Shown here piece by piece: positions 25,335-34,339 of a stretch of DNA of 64,000 nucleotides; the stretch's first letter is position 1, and every line of letters begins with the position of its first letter. This DNA is from Aliibacillus thermotolerans. GTDB lineage: Bacteria; Bacillota; Bacilli; Bacillales; Marinococcaceae. Where the stretch lies: positions 19,766 through 83,765 of the forward strand of contig NZ_WKJG01000108.1 in the NCBI RefSeq assembly GCF_027853235.1, in the 5' to 3' direction. The notes under the pieces are model-generated. The model was not told the DNA's origin. It made no database searches and saw only the letters and a program-made list of their open reading frames with translations. A program made the translations under genes and the position numbers.

Positions 25335-25843
25335 GTTGGCTTGGAGCGCTTTTCATTTTATGTGGCTCAACGTGGACAGGTTTTTATTTTGCAAAAAAAC
25401 TAACAGATCGTCCTCGTCAATTAAGACAATTAAAGGTAGCTTTGCAAACTTTTGAAGCTGAAATGATGTATGGAATGAGCCCATTAAGAGAAATAAGCGA
25501 AAAGATTAGCCGTCAACTTCCTATCCCTGTTGCGTACATTTTTCAATGTTTTTCGAGACGATTAAAACAAGGAGAGAAAAATGCAGAAGAGGCGTGGGAA
25601 TATAGTTTAAATGAAACATGGCCCGCTACCGCAATGCATGAACAAGAAAAAGAAATTATGCGTCAATTTGGAGCCACGCTCGGTCAACACGAAAAACACC
25701 AACAACAAAAACATATCCGCCTTGCGATCATTCATTTAGAAAAAGAAGAAAAAGAAGCAATCGAAACGCAAAGAAAATATGAAAAAATGACGAAAACGTT
25801 AGGATTTTTAGCAGGATTACTCCTTATTATTTTGTTGATTTAA
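25331..25843 (+). CDS. spoIIIAB: SpoIIIAB, stage III sporulation protein
   Basis: 170 residues with an N-terminal hydrophobic segment and a C-terminal hydrophobic helix (TLGFLAGLLLIILLI), resembling a GspF-like half protein. RPRQLRQLKVALQTFEAEMMYG and TPLREI-like MSPLREISEK are diagnostic. ATG overlaps the spoIIIAA stop (ATGA). Confidence 0.94.
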   Translation: MSWLGALFILCGSTWTGFYFAKKLTDRPRQLRQLKVALQTFEAEMMYGMSPLREISEKISRQLPIPVAYIFQCFSRRLKQGEKNAEEAWEYSLNETWPATAMHEQEKEIMRQFGATLGQHEKHQQQKHIRLAIIHLEKEEKEAIETQRKYEKMTKTLGFLAGLLLIILLI

Positions 25844-25867
25844 AAAAGATTAAAGGAGGACATGACA

Positions 25868-26074
25868 GTGGCCTATGATGTGAATACCATCTTTCAAATA
25901 GCTGGAATAGGGATTGTTGTTGCTATGATTCATACGGTGTTAAAACAAATGGGCAAAGAAGACTGGGCGCATTGGGTCACTCTCATCGGTTTTGTTGTGG
26001 TGTTGTATATGGTCGCAACGATTGTAGATGATTTATTTCAGAAAATAAGAAGTGTTTTCTTGTTACAAGGTTAG
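25868..26074 (+). CDS. spoIIIAC: SpoIIIAC, small membrane subunit
   Basis: Two-helix membrane protein of 68 residues: IFQIAGIGIVVAMIHTVL and WVTLIGFVVVLYMVATIV, with MGKEDWAHW between. GTG 25868 gives the same length and start as B. subtilis SpoIIIAC and has ten-base spacing from AAAGGAGG; ATG 25862 is possible and would add two residues. Member of the SpoIIIA channel in the mother-cell membrane. Confidence 0.93.
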   Translation: MAYDVNTIFQIAGIGIVVAMIHTVLKQMGKEDWAHWVTLIGFVVVLYMVATIVDDLFQKIRSVFLLQG

Positions 26075-26080
26075 GAGGCG

Positions 26081-26482
26081 ATGACGATTGAGATCGTTCA
26101 AATTGTCGGTTTTGCGCTCATCGCCACTTTTTTAATTCTTCTGTTACAACCGAAACAACCGGAAGTTGCCCTCCTCATTGGTCTGGCAACGGGAGCTTTT
26201 ATTTTTCTTTACTTATTGGCACCAATCGAATCAGCTTTACAATTAATTTCTTCTTTATCAGGACAAGCTGGTGTGAATTCCATATATATTCAAACGCTTT
26301 TAAAGATTATCGGTGTTGCTTATATTGCTGAATTTGGCGCGCACATTGCAAGAGATGCGGATCAAGAAGCCATTGCAGCAAAAATAGAATTGGCGGGAAA
26401 ACTCATCATCATTATGTTAGCGATACCAATTTTTCAAGTATTAATTGAAACGATTTTAACGCTCATGCCTCGGGGAGCTTGA
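26081..26482 (+). CDS. spoIIIAD: SpoIIIAD, membrane subunit
   Basis: 133 residues, four hydrophobic helices; internal similarity to SpoIIIAC. KIIGVAYIAEFGAHIARDAD and AIAAKIELAGKLIIIMLA are the conserved blocks. TTAGGAGGCG precedes the ATG, six bases after the spoIIIAC stop. Confidence 0.94.
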   Translation: MTIEIVQIVGFALIATFLILLLQPKQPEVALLIGLATGAFIFLYLLAPIESALQLISSLSGQAGVNSIYIQTLLKIIGVAYIAEFGAHIARDADQEAIAAKIELAGKLIIIMLAIPIFQVLIETILTLMPRGA

Positions 26483-26489
26483 GGTGAAC

Positions 26490-27698
26490 ATGATGGGGAA
26501 AAAAATCTTGGTCGTTTGTCTCGTTTTACTTTTTCACTGTATCAGCATGGGAGAAATAGTAGCGGCGCTGGATGAAAGTCAACAGGAGGAACAGGAGAAT
26601 GAAGGAAGTATTGACGCGATAAAAGACGAGCAATTAGAGCAATTAAATTTAGAAGACATTCAAACTTTTTGGGATCAGTTATTAAAAGAATATGGGCCTT
26701 TTTTGCCGGAGTCACAAAAAGGTTCTTTTCATGAATTTTTACGGGAAGACACGGGTTTTTCGTTGAAAGAATGGATCATTGCTTTTTTTCGCTTTATTTT
26801 ACACGAAATTATTGCTAACGGGAAATTAATGGGAACGTTAATCCTTCTTGCTTTGTTTAGTGCAATTGTAAAAACATTTCAACACGCTTTTGAAAATGAA
26901 GCAGTAAATAAAACAGCGTATAGTGTCATCTTTATTGTCATGCTTGTTATTGCTATCAATAGTTTTTACGTAGCGATGTCTTATGTGGAAGAAACGATTG
27001 CCCACATGGTTCATTTTATGACGGCCTTGCTTCCACTCATGTTAGCTCTTTTAGCCTCTACTGGTTCCCTTTCCTCCGCAGGTTTGTTTCATCCACTCGT
27101 CATGTTTCTCATCCAAACGAGTGGGTTACTCGTGCAACATATCGTGCTGCCTTTACTATTTTTTTCTGCTCTCATGAGTATTGTAAGCAGTTTAAATGAT
27201 CACATCAAAGTAACAAAATTAGCTGATTTACTACAAAAGACAGCCGTTGGTATTTTAGGGTTTTTTTTTACGATTTTTATCGGTGTGATTTCTGTTCAAG
27301 GAGCAACGATGGCAGTGACAGATGGGATGGCAATAAAAACGGTGAAGTATTTTGCCGGAAATTTTATTCCGGTGATCGGAAGGATGTTTACGGATGCAGC
27401 AGATACGGTTTTAGGCGCTTCCGTATTATTAAAAAATACGATTGGAGTAGCAGGGGTCGTCATTTTGTTTGTCATTTGTGCTTTCCCGGCCTTAAAAGTG
27501 CTCGTCATCGGTTTTATATTTCATTTTACTGCAGCGGTTATTCAACCAATTGGAGAAGGTCCGTTGTTAGACTCTTTATCTACTTTAGGGAAAACGGTTA
27601 TTTTTATGTTCGCTTCTTTAGCTCTCGTTGCTTTCATGTTTTTTATTGCGATCACATTTATCGTTGCTTCCGGAAATATTTCGTTGATGGTGAGGTGA
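26490..27698 (+). CDS. spoIIIAE: SpoIIIAE, polytopic membrane subunit
   Basis: About 402 residues: N-terminal signal peptide (KKILVVCLVLLFHCISMGEIVAA), an acidic extracytoplasmic stretch, then six to seven membrane helices. YSVIFIVMLVIAINSFYVAM, MTALLPLMLALLASTGSLSS and GIISVQGATMAVTDGMA-like VISVQGATMAVTDGMAIKT are family marks. Several start codons are in frame (GTG 26484, ATG 26490, ATG 26493); ATG 26490/26493 sit after GAGGTGA. Confidence 0.94.
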   Translation: MMGKKILVVCLVLLFHCISMGEIVAALDESQQEEQENEGSIDAIKDEQLEQLNLEDIQTFWDQLLKEYGPFLPESQKGSFHEFLREDTGFSLKEWIIAFFRFILHEIIANGKLMGTLILLALFSAIVKTFQHAFENEAVNKTAYSVIFIVMLVIAINSFYVAMSYVEETIAHMVHFMTALLPLMLALLASTGSLSSAGLFHPLVMFLIQTSGLLVQHIVLPLLFFSALMSIVSSLNDHIKVTKLADLLQKTAVGILGFFFTIFIGVISVQGATMAVTDGMAIKTVKYFAGNFIPVIGRMFTDAADTVLGASVLLKNTIGVAGVVILFVICAFPALKVLVIGFIFHFTAAVIQPIGEGPLLDSLSTLGKTVIFMFASLALVAFMFFIAITFIVASGNISLMVR

Positions 27699-27704
27699 GA
27701 GTCG

Positions 27705-28313
27705 ATGGAATGGTTAGGGGAATGGATGAGTCAACTTATCATCTTTTTAATTGCCGCCTTTCTCATTGAAATATTACTTCCTTCCTCTTCCTTTCGCACC
27801 TACGTTCGACTCGTTCTCTCCTTTATATTGATGCTTCTTATTATTGAACCGATTCTTTCTTTCATGAACGTACCGAATCAATTAGAAAAAGAAGGGATTG
27901 CCTTGTTTTCCTATCTCCCTGTTTCGATGGAAGAAGAAATAAATGCACATAAAACCGAAATAGAAGCTGGACAAGATGCATATATTTCTAATCAAGTAGC
28001 GAAACAAATGCAAGCGCAAGTGGAAGAAACGATTGTGTCGAGATGGGGGTGGGAGATTGAGGATATTCAAGTAACGTATGACGAAGAGGAAATAGAAGAT
28101 GTGAAAGAGTGGGTCATAACACTTTCTCTCACGGAAATAGCCGACGATCACATCACGCAACCAATACGTGTTGAACTAGCGGAAGAAAATGATTCGGAAC
28201 GGGAAAATCAAAAACGAGAAATCATTAAATATTTAGAAAAAGAGTGGCAAGTAGATAGTACCCAATTACAAATCACCATGGGAGGAGGGGACCATCGTGG
28301 CAGAAGAGGATAA
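27705..28313 (+). CDS. spoIIIAF: SpoIIIAF, membrane-anchored subunit
   Basis: 202 residues: two N-terminal hydrophobic helices (LIIFLIAAFLIEILLP and YVRLVLSFILMLLIIEPIL) and a soluble C-terminal domain of the SpoIIIA ring-building kind. GAGGTGAGAGTCG precedes the ATG. The 3' end overlaps spoIIIAG by 17 bases. Confidence 0.92.
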   Translation: MEWLGEWMSQLIIFLIAAFLIEILLPSSSFRTYVRLVLSFILMLLIIEPILSFMNVPNQLEKEGIALFSYLPVSMEEEINAHKTEIEAGQDAYISNQVAKQMQAQVEETIVSRWGWEIEDIQVTYDEEEIEDVKEWVITLSLTEIADDHITQPIRVELAEENDSERENQKREIIKYLEKEWQVDSTQLQITMGGGDHRGRRG

Positions 28314-28941
28314 GAAAACGAGCATATCTTTTTTAAAAGATTTGTTGAAGGGCCAAAAGGAATCAACGAAAAAGCCGATTCCTTGGTATCTTATCGTTAT
28401 TCTCTTCTTTGGCATCGCTTTAATGATATTCGGAACGATCAATAAAACAGATGTGCCGGAAGACGATTGGAATCATCTCCATCACTCCCAAGACGAAGTG
28501 GTGAAAACAGGGGCGAAACCGGAGGGAAAGGATTCTTTTACGGAAAAAGAAATGGAAGAAAGATTGGCGGATATGCTTACTAAAATTTCTGGCATTGAAA
28601 ATGCGACGGTGATGGTGACGTTCGAAGGCAGTGAAAAAAAAGAATATGAAAAAAACAGCTACGTACATCAACAGACGACAAAGGAGAAAGATCAAGAAGG
28701 AGGGAGCCGCACAGTAGAAGATGGAGAAATCGAAGAGGAGATGGTTGTCCTACAAAAGGAAAATCGAGAGGAACCTGTACTTTATCAAACTAAAAATCCC
28801 GATATTCGCGGGGTGCTCGTCGTTGCTGAAGGAGTAGAGAATACCCAAATAAAAGAATGGGTCGTGGAAGCGGTGACGCGGGTGATGGATGTCGCTCCCC
28901 ATAAAGTATCGGTACTGCCGAAAGAAAAAGGAAAGGAGTAA
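28297..28941 (+). CDS. spoIIIAG: SpoIIIAG, ring-forming subunit
   Basis: 214 residues with one N-terminal transmembrane helix (PWYLIVILFFGIALMIFGTI), a charged linker, then a ring-building motif domain (LTKISGIENATVMVTFEGSE and DIRGVLVVAEGVENTQIKE). SpoIIIAG forms a large ring in the intermembrane space around the forespore. GTG 28297 with GGGAGGAGGG upstream. Confidence 0.94.
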   Translation: MAEEDKKTSISFLKDLLKGQKESTKKPIPWYLIVILFFGIALMIFGTINKTDVPEDDWNHLHHSQDEVVKTGAKPEGKDSFTEKEMEERLADMLTKISGIENATVMVTFEGSEKKEYEKNSYVHQQTTKEKDQEGGSRTVEDGEIEEEMVVLQKENREEPVLYQTKNPDIRGVLVVAEGVENTQIKEWVVEAVTRVMDVAPHKVSVLPKEKGKE

Positions 28942-28945
28942 AATC

Positions 28946-29518
28946 ATGGTATTAAAAAAACAAACGATTTGGCTCATGACGATGTTAAGTTTAACTATTG
29001 TCCTTGCGGTGTATTATGTCATGTCTCCGGATGAAACAGCCCAAGAAGCAACGGAAGAAGAAATGACAGAGAAAGAGTGGACCACGTGGCTTGATGAAGA
29101 AGAATTAGAAACAATCATCGAAGAAACCGAACCACAAGAGGATAGCGCTCAAGAAGTGCAAGGGTACACGGAAGGAAACAATTTATTTAGTGAATTGCGT
29201 ATGGAAAGAGAAGAGATCCGGAGTCGTTTAAATGAACAATATACAGAACAAATTGCCTCCGATGACTTTACTGCGGAGGAAAAAAGTAAAGCATATGAAG
29301 AAAGAGAACGGCTACAACAACTCGCGCAAAATGAAAGCACGTTAGAAAGTCTCGTACAAGCGGAAGGTTATGAAGATGCCGTCGTCATTACAAGCAATCA
29401 GCAAACACGAGTGATTGTCAAAGCGAGTGAGTTATCGAAAGAGGAAGCCGCTCATCTTCATCGCTTAGCAAGAAAACATTTAGGGGTAGATGATGTCGTG
29501 ATTGGCCACTACAATTAA
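28946..29518 (+). CDS. spoIIIAH: SpoIIIAH, partner of SpoIIQ
   Basis: About 190 residues: N-terminal membrane helix (IWLMTMLSLTIVLAVYYVM), a long acidic linker, and a YscJ/FliF-like C-terminal domain (ESLVQAEGYEDAVVITSNQQ and AHLHRLARKHLGVDDVVI). Binds SpoIIQ across the intermembrane space. ATG 28946 with AAAGGAG is used; an in-frame upstream extension to 28889 overlaps spoIIIAG and is rejected. Followed by a terminator. Confidence 0.95.
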   Translation: MVLKKQTIWLMTMLSLTIVLAVYYVMSPDETAQEATEEEMTEKEWTTWLDEEELETIIEETEPQEDSAQEVQGYTEGNNLFSELRMEREEIRSRLNEQYTEQIASDDFTAEEKSKAYEERERLQQLAQNESTLESLVQAEGYEDAVVITSNQQTRVIVKASELSKEEAAHLHRLARKHLGVDDVVIGHYN

Positions 29519-29531
29519 TACATGAGGAAGG

Positions 29532-29567
29532 GCTTCGGAGATATAGACCACTCTCCGAAGCTTTTTA
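29532..29567 (+). terminator. Terminator of the spoIIIA operon
   Basis: GCTTCGGAGA / TCTCCGAAGC stem with a 10-nt loop and TTTTT. Confidence 0.92.
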
Positions 29568-29623
29568 TATGATACATGAAAGGAGTGCGCGAAGGAAATA
29601 ATGAAAATTAAGAAGTGGCATGA

Positions 29624-29648
29624 TATAATTTAACCAACACTTTGTTGG
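29624..29648 (+). promoter_or_regulatory. -10 element and inverted repeat upstream of the unknown gene
   Basis: TATAAT at 29624-29629 is followed four bases later by CCAACA-CTT-TGTTGG (29634-29648), a perfect 6-bp inverted repeat placed at the expected transcription start. It may be an operator. No clear -35 hexamer was identified. Confidence 0.45.
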
Positions 29649-29676
29649 ATTCTAACATTGAGGAGAGGTTTTATTC

Positions 29677-30051
29677 ATGGAATGGAATGATTTAACAGAC
29701 GGTGCCAAAGCCGTGTTAGAACAGACCCGTAATATGAAAAATGATCAAATTCAAATAGTCGAATTCGAAGTTGGGTTTGAACATGAATATGGGGAAGGAG
29801 ATAACGCTTATACCGTTTCGATCCAAGAAGAAGACTATGAGAATTTAAAGCAGTTTACGAAACATAATGAATACGGGGAAAAATATCATATGGCAAGAAA
29901 TAAAAACATCGTGAAAATTATTTTATTAGAAAATGGCAAGATTCCGGAAAATTTATCAGAGTACCCGGTTTTTCGTCAATATAAATATGAATACGTAGAA
30001 AAACAAGCTCAAAAGGAGCAGGCAGAAAGTGACGCAAAAGACATAGAATAA
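29677..30051 (+). CDS. Conserved-looking hypothetical protein in the accBC position
   Basis: 124 residues, soluble, acidic, not recognised. Starts MEWNDLTDGAKAVLEQTR, contains a Tyr-rich middle (GEGDNAYTVSIQEEDYEN, EKYHMARNKNIVKIILLENG), and ends in a Lys/Glu-rich tail. GAGGAGAGG precedes the ATG. In B. subtilis accB and accC lie between spoIIIAH and yqhY; here this single gene occupies the interval and runs into yqhY with 18 bases between. No catalytic motif is visible and no function is proposed. Confidence 0.6.
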   Translation: MEWNDLTDGAKAVLEQTRNMKNDQIQIVEFEVGFEHEYGEGDNAYTVSIQEEDYENLKQFTKHNEYGEKYHMARNKNIVKIILLENGKIPENLSEYPVFRQYKYEYVEKQAQKEQAESDAKDIE

Positions 30052-30069
30052 AGTATGGGGGTGGATGGA

Positions 30070-30471
30070 TTGAGTGAATACCGTGCGATTGATTTAGAAA
30101 ACACGAAAAATGAATTAGGCACGATTGAAATAGCACCGGAAGTGATTGAAGTGATCGCAGGTTTAGCGGCCTCGGAAGTGGAAGGAGTACATTCGCTAAG
30201 AGGAAGCTTTGCAACGGATGTAGCAGAAAGATTTGGTCGGAAAAATCATGGCAAGGGCGTCAAAGTTGACTTAGGAAGTGAAGAATCAGGAACGACAATC
30301 GATATTTCTGTTACCCTTCGTTACGGTGTATCCATTCCGGAAGTGGCGAAAAATATTCAAGAGAACATTCATCAAGCCATTCAAACGATGACAGCAATTC
30401 CATTAGAGGCGATTAATGTTCATATCGTCGGTGTACAGCTTAATACGACAGAAGAGAGCGAGCAATCATAG
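30070..30471 (+). CDS. yqhY: YqhY, Asp23/Gls24 family protein
   Basis: About 133 residues of the Asp23 family: LGTIEIAPEVIEVIAGLAASEVEGV, then ERFGRKNHGKGVKVDLG and RYGVSIPEVAKNIQENI. In B. subtilis YqhY is tied to acetyl-CoA carboxylase homeostasis; here accBC are not adjacent. TTG 30070 follows GGGGGTGG with five-base spacing and gives a start like B. subtilis; ATG 30055 lies before that site. Confidence 0.9.
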   Translation: MSEYRAIDLENTKNELGTIEIAPEVIEVIAGLAASEVEGVHSLRGSFATDVAERFGRKNHGKGVKVDLGSEESGTTIDISVTLRYGVSIPEVAKNIQENIHQAIQTMTAIPLEAINVHIVGVQLNTTEESEQS

Positions 30472-30515
30472 GCTCTTTTCTTTTCTCGAAGTTTTGGAAA
30501 AAGGAGATTAAATGA

Positions 30516-30926
30516 ATGAATCGACGTCTAGCAAGGCTGAGAGCAATCCAAACATTATACCAAGTAGATTTAATCGGTGCGAATTGGGAAGAAGCTTTGC
30601 GTCACACGGTGGAACCCGGGGAAGTAGCTAGTGAATTTTTGTTTGAAATTATAGAAGGGACGCTGAAACATCAAGAAGAAATTGACGAATGTATTGAAAG
30701 AAACGTCACCAATTGGAAAATGGAACGCATTGGGAATGTGGACCGGGCCGTGCTCCGGCTTGCAACGTATGAAATGTTGTTTGCAGAAGACATTCCGCTA
30801 CATGTGAGTGTGAATGAAGCAGTCGAACTTGCAAAAGCATTTGGTGGCGAAGAACCTAGTAAATTTGTGAACGGTGTCTTATCAAAAATATTAGATGAAG
30901 TAAAACAAAAGGAGAGGGAACAATGA
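30516..30926 (+). CDS. nusB: NusB, transcription antitermination factor
   Basis: Binds boxA RNA with S10 in rRNA antitermination. 136 residues: MNRRLARLRAIQTLYQVDL (RNA-binding N-terminus) and LRLATYEMLF, PLHVSVNEAVELAKAFGGEEPSKFVNGVL are the family blocks. AAAAGGAGATT precedes ATG. Its stop overlaps the folD start (ATGA). Confidence 0.96.
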   Translation: MNRRLARLRAIQTLYQVDLIGANWEEALRHTVEPGEVASEFLFEIIEGTLKHQEEIDECIERNVTNWKMERIGNVDRAVLRLATYEMLFAEDIPLHVSVNEAVELAKAFGGEEPSKFVNGVLSKILDEVKQKEREQ

Positions 30927-31777
30927 CAGCAGAAATTATTGATGGCAAAGAAGTCGCAGCATCTTTACGCGCAGAAATAAAAGAAGAAGTGGCACGCTTA
31001 AAAAAAGAGATAACACCTGGACTTGCCGTTATTTTAGTCGGTAATAATCCCGCTTCTCGCTCTTACGTGAAAGGAAAAGAAAAAGCTTCCAAAGAAGTAG
31101 GTATTCACTCCGAGCTCGTTGAACTACCCGAAGATACGTCGGAAGAAACGTTACTGAGTACCGTTGATCGTTTCAATGAAGACCCGAATATTCATGGCAT
31201 ATTAGTACAGTTGCCTCTACCGGATCATATATCGGACAAAAAAGTGATTGAACGCATTCTTCCAGAAAAAGATGTCGATGGCTTCCACCCAATTAACATA
31301 GGTCGGATGATGACTGGCCAAGAGGCGTTTTTACCTTGTACCCCTTTTGGCATCATGAAAATGCTTGAATATAAAGATATTAATGTCCGAGGAAAGCATG
31401 CAGTGGTCATTGGAAGAAGTAATATCGTTGGAAAACCGGCGGGACAATTGTTATTGAATGCAGATGCGACGGTGACTTATTGTCATTCAAAAACACCCCA
31501 GTTAGAAAAGTATACATCCCAAGCGGATATTTTAATTGCAGCTGTTGGACGTCAAGAAATGATTCGAAAAGAGCATGTAAAAGAAGGTGCAGTTGTTATC
31601 GATGTCGGGATGAATCGAAAAGAAAACGGGAAATTGTGCGGAGACGTTTTATTTGATGAAGTGAAAGAAAAAGCTTCTTACATAACACCCGTTCCGGGAG
31701 GCGTCGGACCGATGACAATTACGATGCTTCTTTACAATACGATGTTATCTGCAAAAAAACGACTAGGTAGGGAGTAG
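30923..31777 (+). CDS. folD: FolD, methylenetetrahydrofolate dehydrogenase/cyclohydrolase
   Basis: Bifunctional one-carbon enzyme: 5,10-methylene-THF to 10-formyl-THF with NADP. 284 residues. Catalytic Lys in YVKGKEKASKEVGI, the PLPDHISDKKVIERI-like QLPLPDHI block, nucleotide-binding GRSNIVGKPAG, and the C-terminal signature PVPGGVGPMTITML. Coupled to nusB. Confidence 0.97.
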   Translation: MTAEIIDGKEVAASLRAEIKEEVARLKKEITPGLAVILVGNNPASRSYVKGKEKASKEVGIHSELVELPEDTSEETLLSTVDRFNEDPNIHGILVQLPLPDHISDKKVIERILPEKDVDGFHPINIGRMMTGQEAFLPCTPFGIMKMLEYKDINVRGKHAVVIGRSNIVGKPAGQLLLNADATVTYCHSKTPQLEKYTSQADILIAAVGRQEMIRKEHVKEGAVVIDVGMNRKENGKLCGDVLFDEVKEKASYITPVPGGVGPMTITMLLYNTMLSAKKRLGRE

Positions 31778-31779
31778 TT

Positions 31780-33168
31780 ATGTTGACCGGAGAGAAAAAA
31801 TGGGCGACGGTGACGGAATTAACGACTCAAATCAAAAAGACGCTCGAAATGAATGATCAATTACAACATGTTTTGTTGCGTGCGGAAATTTCCAACTTCA
31901 AAAGACATAGTCGTGGACATATGTATTTTACTTTAAAAGATGAACGTTCCCGCATTTCCGCTGTGATGTTTGCTGGGAAAAACCGTTTTTTAAAATTTGA
32001 ACCCGAAAATGGGATGAACGTACTTGTAGTAGGAAACGTCTCCGTGTATGAACCGTTCGGACAATACCAATTGTACGTCCAACAGATGGAACCAGACGGA
32101 CTGGGGCAACTGTATGTACGTTTTGAACAATTAAAAACGCAACTGGAAAAAGAAGGGCTGTTTGCGCCAGAAAGAAAAAAGCCACTTCCAAAGTTGCCGA
32201 AAGAAATTGCCATCGTCACTTCTCCCACAGGAGCGGCAATTCAAGATATGATTTCAACATTAAAAAGGCGCTTCCCACCGGCTCGGATTACTCTTTTCCC
32301 GGTGCTTGTCCAAGGAAAGGAAGCGCCACATTCGATCGTGACGGGGCTTGAACGAGTGGAAGCAATGGGGGAGTTTGATGTTGTTATTGTCGGACGGGGC
32401 GGAGGTTCGCTCGAAGAATTGTGGGCTTTTAATGAAGAGATCGTAGCAAGAAAAATTGCTTCCATGTCCATGCCGGTTGTGTCAGCAGTCGGACATGAAA
32501 CCGACGTAACGATTGCGGATTTTGTCTCAGATGTTCGGGCCGCAACGCCAACAGCAGCGGCGGAGTTAGTTGCTCCTGAACAAAAAGAAATGCTCGAAAA
32601 AGTTAAGCAATGGCAACATCGTCTGGAACGGGTCATACGAGAACAAATCAATCACCGTAGGGACAAACTGTATCAGTTACAACGTTCTTATGCTTTTCGT
32701 TATCCTGCCCGTCTCTTGCAGCAAAAAGAACAAGAACTAGATCGGTTAATAGAAAGATTACATAAACAGATGCATGACATCCAACGGGGAAAGGAAGAAC
32801 GATTACGCACGTTAGAAAAACGACTGGAACGTGAGCATCCATTACAATTGGCAAAAAGAGAAACGGAAAAATTAACAGAATACAATCGACGACTCACGCA
32901 AGGGATGAATCACTTTTTCCAAATGAAGAAGGAACGCTTTCATGCAAACTTACAGAAGTTGGAACTATTAAACCCGCTTTCTATTATGGAAAGAGGATAT
33001 CAAGTTTCTTATACTGAAGATGACACGCTCATTACTTCTGTCGATCAGCTATCAATCGGACAGTCCTTTCGGATGTATGTATCGGATGGTACGGTGAAAG
33101 GAACGGTATCTTCTATCTCGAAAAACACGATTTTCCCGGAAGAAAAGGAAGGAGAGAAGAATGACTGA
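31780..33168 (+). CDS. xseA: Exodeoxyribonuclease VII large subunit
   Basis: Single-strand DNA exonuclease large subunit. 462 residues: N-terminal OB domain ([22 protein letters not shown]), catalytic domain with [45 protein letters not shown] and [11 protein letters not shown], then a long coiled-coil. Two bases after folD, with GGTAGGGAG upstream. Overlaps xseB by eight bases. Confidence 0.96.
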   Translation: MLTGEKKWATVTELTTQIKKTLEMNDQLQHVLLRAEISNFKRHSRGHMYFTLKDERSRISAVMFAGKNRFLKFEPENGMNVLVVGNVSVYEPFGQYQLYVQQMEPDGLGQLYVRFEQLKTQLEKEGLFAPERKKPLPKLPKEIAIVTSPTGAAIQDMISTLKRRFPPARITLFPVLVQGKEAPHSIVTGLERVEAMGEFDVVIVGRGGGSLEELWAFNEEIVARKIASMSMPVVSAVGHETDVTIADFVSDVRAATPTAAAELVAPEQKEMLEKVKQWQHRLERVIREQINHRRDKLYQLQRSYAFRYPARLLQQKEQELDRLIERLHKQMHDIQRGKEERLRTLEKRLEREHPLQLAKRETEKLTEYNRRLTQGMNHFFQMKKERFHANLQKLELLNPLSIMERGYQVSYTEDDTLITSVDQLSIGQSFRMYVSDGTVKGTVSSISKNTIFPEEKEGEKND

Positions 33169-33403
33169 TCACAAAGAAAAAACGCTATCTTTTGAAGAAG
33201 CGATGGAACAATTAGAGAAGATTGTGACAACGCTAGAAGAAGGAGAAGTACCACTTGAAAAAGCGATCCAAATGTATCAAGAAGGGATGACGTTATCGAA
33301 CGTATGTCATCAAAAATTAAAAACAGTAGAAAAACAAATGGATCGCATCATTACGGAAGATGGGGAGATCACCTCATTACAGACAGAGGAGGACGACGGT
33401 TGA
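33161..33403 (+). CDS. xseB: Exodeoxyribonuclease VII small subunit
   Basis: 80-residue helical hairpin subunit: [25 protein letters not shown], then the [12 protein letters not shown] helix. Required for folding and activity of XseA. GAAGGAGAGAAG upstream; start overlaps xseA and stop overlaps ispA. Confidence 0.95.
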   Translation: MTDHKEKTLSFEEAMEQLEKIVTTLEEGEVPLEKAIQMYQEGMTLSNVCHQKLKTVEKQMDRIITEDGEITSLQTEEDDG

Positions 33404-34287
33404 ATACGACGTCACTACAAACATTTATCGAAGCATATAAAAAAGAAATTGATCAAAGGCTTCCGCTATTTATCGAAAATTTATCTTGCCCCGGCCGTTT
33501 AAAAGAGGCCATGTTGTATTCTCTCAACGCTGGTGGGAAAAGGGTACGACCATTATTAATGTTAGCAACCATTGCCACGTACCGTGACATTGAGGAAACA
33601 GATTATCAAGTCGCTTGTGCGTTGGAATGCATTCATACATATTCACTCATTCACGATGATTTACCGGCGATGGATGATGATGATTTTCGTCGGGGAAAAC
33701 CGACCAATCATCGCGTATTTGGAGAAGCGATGGCCATTTTGGCAGGAGACGGGCTATTGACTCGCGCTTTTGAACTGGTTAGTACTTTGGAAGGCGTCTC
33801 CCCGGAAGTGAAAATGACATTAGTACAACAATTGGCGGAAGCTTCCGGTGCAGAAGGAATGGTCGGAGGACAGGTTGCCGATTTGGAAGGGGAAAAAAAA
33901 GAGCTTGAATTAAAGGAATTGGAATATATCCATCATCACAAGACTGGGGCTCTCTTACGATATGCGATCGTAGCGGGAGCAATTTTAGCAAAAGCGACGG
34001 AGGAAGACATTTTTCATTTACGGACATTTTCAGAACAGCTAGGGCTTGTCTTCCAAATTAAAGATGATATTTTGGATGTGGAAGGAAATCCTGATCAAAT
34101 GGGGAAAGCAATAGGTTCCGATGAAAGTAAACTTAAAAGCACCTATCCACGTTTACTCTCATTGGAAGGAGCAAAAGAGAAGTTACAAATACACGCCGAC
34201 CAAGCGCTTTCCAGTTTACACTCGATCGAAAAGGATGTTTCATTATTGGCGCAATTTGTAGAATACATTACGAATCGCTCTCACTAA
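33400..34287 (+). CDS. ispA: Farnesyl diphosphate synthase
   Basis: Condenses IPP with DMAPP/GPP to farnesyl diphosphate, precursor of undecaprenyl lipid, quinones and heme A. 295 residues. First aspartate-rich motif [10 protein letters not shown] at 86-95 and second KDDILD near 221-226; GGKRVRP near 46-51. TTG 33400 overlaps the xseB stop (TTGA) and has AGAGGAGGA upstream; an in-frame start at 33304 is inside xseB. Followed by the OLE RNA. Confidence 0.95.
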   Translation: MNTTSLQTFIEAYKKEIDQRLPLFIENLSCPGRLKEAMLYSLNAGGKRVRPLLMLATIATYRDIEETDYQVACALECIHTYSLIHDDLPAMDDDDFRRGKPTNHRVFGEAMAILAGDGLLTRAFELVSTLEGVSPEVKMTLVQQLAEASGAEGMVGGQVADLEGEKKELELKELEYIHHHKTGALLRYAIVAGAILAKATEEDIFHLRTFSEQLGLVFQIKDDILDVEGNPDQMGKAIGSDESKLKSTYPRLLSLEGAKEKLQIHADQALSSLHSIEKDVSLLAQFVEYITNRSH

Positions 34288-34303
34288 GAGGGCGATATTT
34301 TGT

Positions 34304-34333
34304 TTGTGCAGGTGTTGATATCCATGATATAAT
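34304..34333 (+). promoter_or_regulatory. Probable OLE RNA promoter
   Basis: TATAAT (34328-34333), with TTGTGC (34304-34309) 18 bases upstream as a weak -35. A hairpin at the end of ispA (ATCGC / GCGAT, 34273-34296) may reduce readthrough. Placement predicts a start near 34340. Confidence 0.5.
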
Positions 34334-34339
34334 AAAAGT

